A stretch of 64,000 nt of DNA, from contig CAVIJI010000009.1 in assembly GCA_963642885.1 (NCBI GenBank), positions 1 to 64,000 of the forward strand, in the 5' to 3' direction. Source of the stretch: UMGS1696 sp963642885 (lineage in GTDB: Bacteria; Bacillota; Clostridia; Oscillospirales; CAG-272). This document shows, piece after piece, positions 61,556-64,000 of this stretch. Under the pieces are notes generated by a model. That model did no database searches. It was given only the letters and a program-made list of their open reading frames with translations, and was not told the origin of the DNA. Position 1 is the first letter of the stretch. Every line of letters starts with the position of its first letter. The translations under genes were made by a program, and so were the position numbers.

Positions 61556-62761
61556 ATGTATAAAAGACAGGAATGTGTGGCAATGCTTCTTGCAGGCGGA
61601 CAGGGAAGCAGACTTTACACACTAACCGAAAAAACAGCGAAGCCTGCAGTACCATTCGGCGGTAAATACAGAATAATTGATTTTCCTCTTTCAAACTGCG
61701 TGAATTCCGGTATTTACACAGTCGGTGTGCTTACACAGTATCAACCTCTTGTACTTAACGAATATATCGGCAGCGGTGAGCCGTGGGATCTTGACAGAGC
61801 ACAGGGCGGTGTAACGGTTCTGCCGCCGTATCAGGCAAAGAACGGTGCCGATTGGTATAAGGGTACCGCAAACGCAATCTACCAGAATATCGATTTTATC
61901 AAGAGATACAATTGCGATTATGTGCTTATTCTGTCGGGTGACCATATTTACAAAATGGATTACGAGAAGATGCTCGAAGCACATAAGGCAAAGGGCGCGG
62001 ACTGTACCATAGCGGTTCTCGAGGTCAGCCTTGAAGAGGCAAGCCGCTTCGGTATAATGAATACCGACGACGACCTCAGAATCATCGAATTCGAAGAAAA
62101 ACCGAAACATCCGAAGAGCACAAAGGCCTCTATGGGAATTTATATCTTCAATAAAGAAGTGCTCAAGAAATACCTTATAGAAGACGAAGAGGATCCCAAC
62201 TCGTCAAAGGACTTCGGTAAGAATATCATTCCGAAAATGTTGGCGGACGGCTGCGGAATGTATGCGTATCCGTTCAGCGGATACTGGAAGGATGTCGGAA
62301 CAATACAGTCTCTCTGGGAAGCTAATATGGACCTTATAGGGGAGAATCCGAAATTCAACCTTCGTGACCGCTCATGGAGAATTTTCTCGAGAAATTATTC
62401 CGATCCGCCGCACTTTATAGGCGATTACGCGAAAATTTCCAATTCACTTATTACGGAAGGATGCAATATCGAAGGTATTGTGGAAAATTCGGTGCTTTCG
62501 AGCGGCGTGAAGGTTTCACGCGGAGCATATATTAAGGATTCCGTGATTATGAAAAATGTAACCATAGGCGAAGGAACCACGATTAATTATTCGATCATCG
62601 ACAGTGATACCGAAATCGGAGCCGGTTCGGTTATCGGAAGAACCAAGAGCGCAAACGAGAAAATAACGGTTATCGGATCGGGACTTAAGCTGTCACCCGG
62701 CACCGATGTTCCGGGCGGCGAGATGGTAAATGAAGAGTGGCTTAAGGAAAAGCTGAATTAA
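61556..62761 (+). CDS. glgC: Glucose-1-phosphate adenylyltransferase, catalytic subunit
   Basis: 401 residues. Nucleotidyltransferase start LLAGGQGSRLYTLTEKTAKP, PFGGKYRIIDFPLSNCVNSG, LILSGDHIYKMDY (catalytic Asp), IIEFEEKPKHP (G1P site) and YWKDVGT, then a C-terminal left-handed beta-helix. It forms ADP-glucose from ATP and glucose-1-phosphate, the first committed step of glycogen synthesis. ATCGGAGGAAGCT precedes ATG. It lies 21 bases after glgB and 65 before glgD, with which it should form a mixed tetramer. Confidence 0.97.
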   Translation: MYKRQECVAMLLAGGQGSRLYTLTEKTAKPAVPFGGKYRIIDFPLSNCVNSGIYTVGVLTQYQPLVLNEYIGSGEPWDLDRAQGGVTVLPPYQAKNGADWYKGTANAIYQNIDFIKRYNCDYVLILSGDHIYKMDYEKMLEAHKAKGADCTIAVLEVSLEEASRFGIMNTDDDLRIIEFEEKPKHPKSTKASMGIYIFNKEVLKKYLIEDEEDPNSSKDFGKNIIPKMLADGCGMYAYPFSGYWKDVGTIQSLWEANMDLIGENPKFNLRDRSWRIFSRNYSDPPHFIGDYAKISNSLITEGCNIEGIVENSVLSSGVKVSRGAYIKDSVIMKNVTIGEGTTINYSIIDSDTEIGAGSVIGRTKSANEKITVIGSGLKLSPGTDVPGGEMVNEEWLKEKLN

Positions 62762-62826
62762 GACATATTCAAAAAACAACAAGAAAGCCTGACTAAACTG
62801 AAACGGCAAAGAAAGGAAATTTAATA

Positions 62827-63960
62827 ATGTCAGCAACAGGAATTATTTTTTCAAATATTCATGATAATAATATACCGGAATTAACCACGCGCCGTACTGT
62901 AGCGTCCATACCGTTTGCCTGCCGTTATCGCTTTATCGACTTTACCCTTTCGAATATGGTAAACTCCGACATATACAACATAAGTGTGATTACGCATTAC
63001 AATTATCAGTCGCTTATGGATCATATCGGTTCGGGTAAGGATTGGGATCTTGCGCGCCGTTCGGGCGGTATAAAAATACTTCCTCCGTACATTACGGCAT
63101 ACGCCAACAATGTAAACGCGTTGTACACAACGAGACTTGAAGCTTTAAAGAGTGTGAATTACTCAATCAGCAGAATTACCGATGAGTATGTTGTGCTTTC
63201 CGACTGTGATGTTATATGCAATGTCGACTTTAACGACATGATAGAATATCATAAGAAGAGCGGTGCGGATATGACATTCGCGGTAAAGAACGTTGATCTT
63301 ACAAAAGAAAAGGCGAAGAACAACACTATACTCACATCCGATGAAAGCGGAAGAATCACGGATGTTCTCGTATATCCCACGGATTTCGAAGGAAAAGCCG
63401 ATATTACTCTCAACATGGTTGTAATCAACACATCGTACCTGAGACAAATAGTGACCGATGCGATAGCACATGATTACAAGAGTCTTTCACGGGATGTTAT
63501 ATCGAGAAATTTCAAAAAGATGAACTATCGTATCTACAGATATGACGGATATTTCGCATGCATTTCCTCGTTCCTCGATTATTATCAGCACAGTATGGAA
63601 CTGATTTCCAATGCGGATGCGAGAAATATGCTCTTTAACGTCGAGAATCGTCCCGTATACACAAAAGTAAGAAACTCGACTCCGACATATTACAGCGACA
63701 AATCGAGCATTAAGAATTCAATGGTAGCGGACGGTTCGTACATTGAAGGAACGGTTGAAAATTCGATTATCTTCCGCGGAGTAAAGGTAGGAAAGAACGC
63801 TACCGTTAAAAACAGTATTCTTATGCAGGATACGATAGTAGGTGACGGAGCATTCCTTAACTATGTTATTACCGATAAAAATGTTGTGCTTCGTGACGGA
63901 CTTATGCTTTGCGGAGCGGATGTTCAGCCGTTCTATGTGGCAAAGGGAAAAATGCTTTAA
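62827..63960 (+). CDS. glgD: Glucose-1-phosphate adenylyltransferase, regulatory subunit GlgD
   Basis: 377 residues homologous to GlgC but lacking the GGxGxRL nucleotide loop: the N-terminus reads GIIFSNIHDNNIPELTTRRT. SIPFACRYRFIDFTLSNMVNSD and a left-handed beta-helix with VENSIIFRGVKVGKNATVKN are kept. In Bacillota GlgD is catalytically weak or inactive and stimulates GlgC. AAAGAAAGGAAA precedes ATG. It is complete, ending 40 bases before the window edge; glgA is expected next but not visible. Confidence 0.95.
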   Translation: MSATGIIFSNIHDNNIPELTTRRTVASIPFACRYRFIDFTLSNMVNSDIYNISVITHYNYQSLMDHIGSGKDWDLARRSGGIKILPPYITAYANNVNALYTTRLEALKSVNYSISRITDEYVVLSDCDVICNVDFNDMIEYHKKSGADMTFAVKNVDLTKEKAKNNTILTSDESGRITDVLVYPTDFEGKADITLNMVVINTSYLRQIVTDAIAHDYKSLSRDVISRNFKKMNYRIYRYDGYFACISSFLDYYQHSMELISNADARNMLFNVENRPVYTKVRNSTPTYYSDKSSIKNSMVADGSYIEGTVENSIIFRGVKVGKNATVKNSILMQDTIVGDGAFLNYVITDKNVVLRDGLMLCGADVQPFYVAKGKML

Positions 63961-64000
63961 TACTGTAACCTGAGTAATCGGTGTTATTTTAAGGCGATAA

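Overview
The window is 64 kb of a chromosome from an anaerobic Bacillota, most likely a gut-type Clostridia. The evidence is consistent Shine-Dalgarno sequences (AAGGAG/GGAGG), sigma-A promoters with 16-18 bp spacers, a CGAAC-N4-GTT LexA box, DUF951, a YfhO-family protein, the GlgC/GlgD pair, GTP-type PEP carboxykinase, the [FeFe]-hydrogenase maturases HydE/G/F and a glycyl radical enzyme. A run of 100 Ns marks a draft or metagenome assembly. The genus cannot be named from the sequence alone.

Layout. 1-2.5 kb: a methionine-type ABC importer (metN-metI-metQ, minus strand, metQ cut by the window edge) behind a leader that encodes a 16-residue peptide followed by a terminator hairpin. 2.7-4.3 kb: thioredoxin and an alpha/beta hydrolase. 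4.3-12.6 kb: a giant secreted subtilisin-like protease with PA, dockerin, Ig-like, cohesin-like and SLH modules, expressed from a structured leader. 12.9-18.2 kb: a YczE/YitT-type membrane protein, a UvrD/PcrA helicase interrupted by the N gap, and an AI-2E-family permease. 18.3-30.9 kb: a metallophosphoesterase and a glycan-processing group (GH29, GH116, GH38, a GxGYxYP protein) plus a flavoprotein. 30.9-34.0 kb: a divergent glycyl radical enzyme with its activase. 34.1-36.9 kb: sortase B, RlmA-type methyltransferase and GT2. 37.1-42.5 kb: tRNA-Val(CAC), a LytTR regulator, a soluble GHKL kinase and a paired ABC exporter. 42.5-46.8 kb: a TM1266-like regulator with hydE-hydG-hydF. 46.9-52.4 kb: a DtxR-family regulator, DUF951, YfhO, ruvA and ruvB. 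52.4-58.3 kb: uracil-DNA glycosylase, a PfkB kinase with a mannitol-1-phosphate-dehydrogenase-like protein, PEP carboxykinase and lexA. 58.2-64 kb: a tandem palindromic repeat, two small enzymes and the glycogen operon glgB-glgC-glgD.

How it fits together: the cell digests protein at its surface and probably trims imported or released glycans in the cytoplasm. It stores carbon as glycogen, makes PEP from oxaloacetate and disposes of electrons through [FeFe]-hydrogenase, whose structural gene lies outside the window. No phage, insertion sequence or CRISPR array is visible.

The most notable points are: (1) a glycyl radical enzyme whose active-site loop is HACNWP instead of the usual GCVEP; (2) the protease leader, whose 5' end can pair with the ribosome binding site and start codon around tandem identical hairpins; (3) the metNIQ leader peptide plus attenuator; (4) the N gap in the helicase, which looks artificial because its flanks share 7 bases and join in frame; (5) a Cys-rich extra domain on that helicase.
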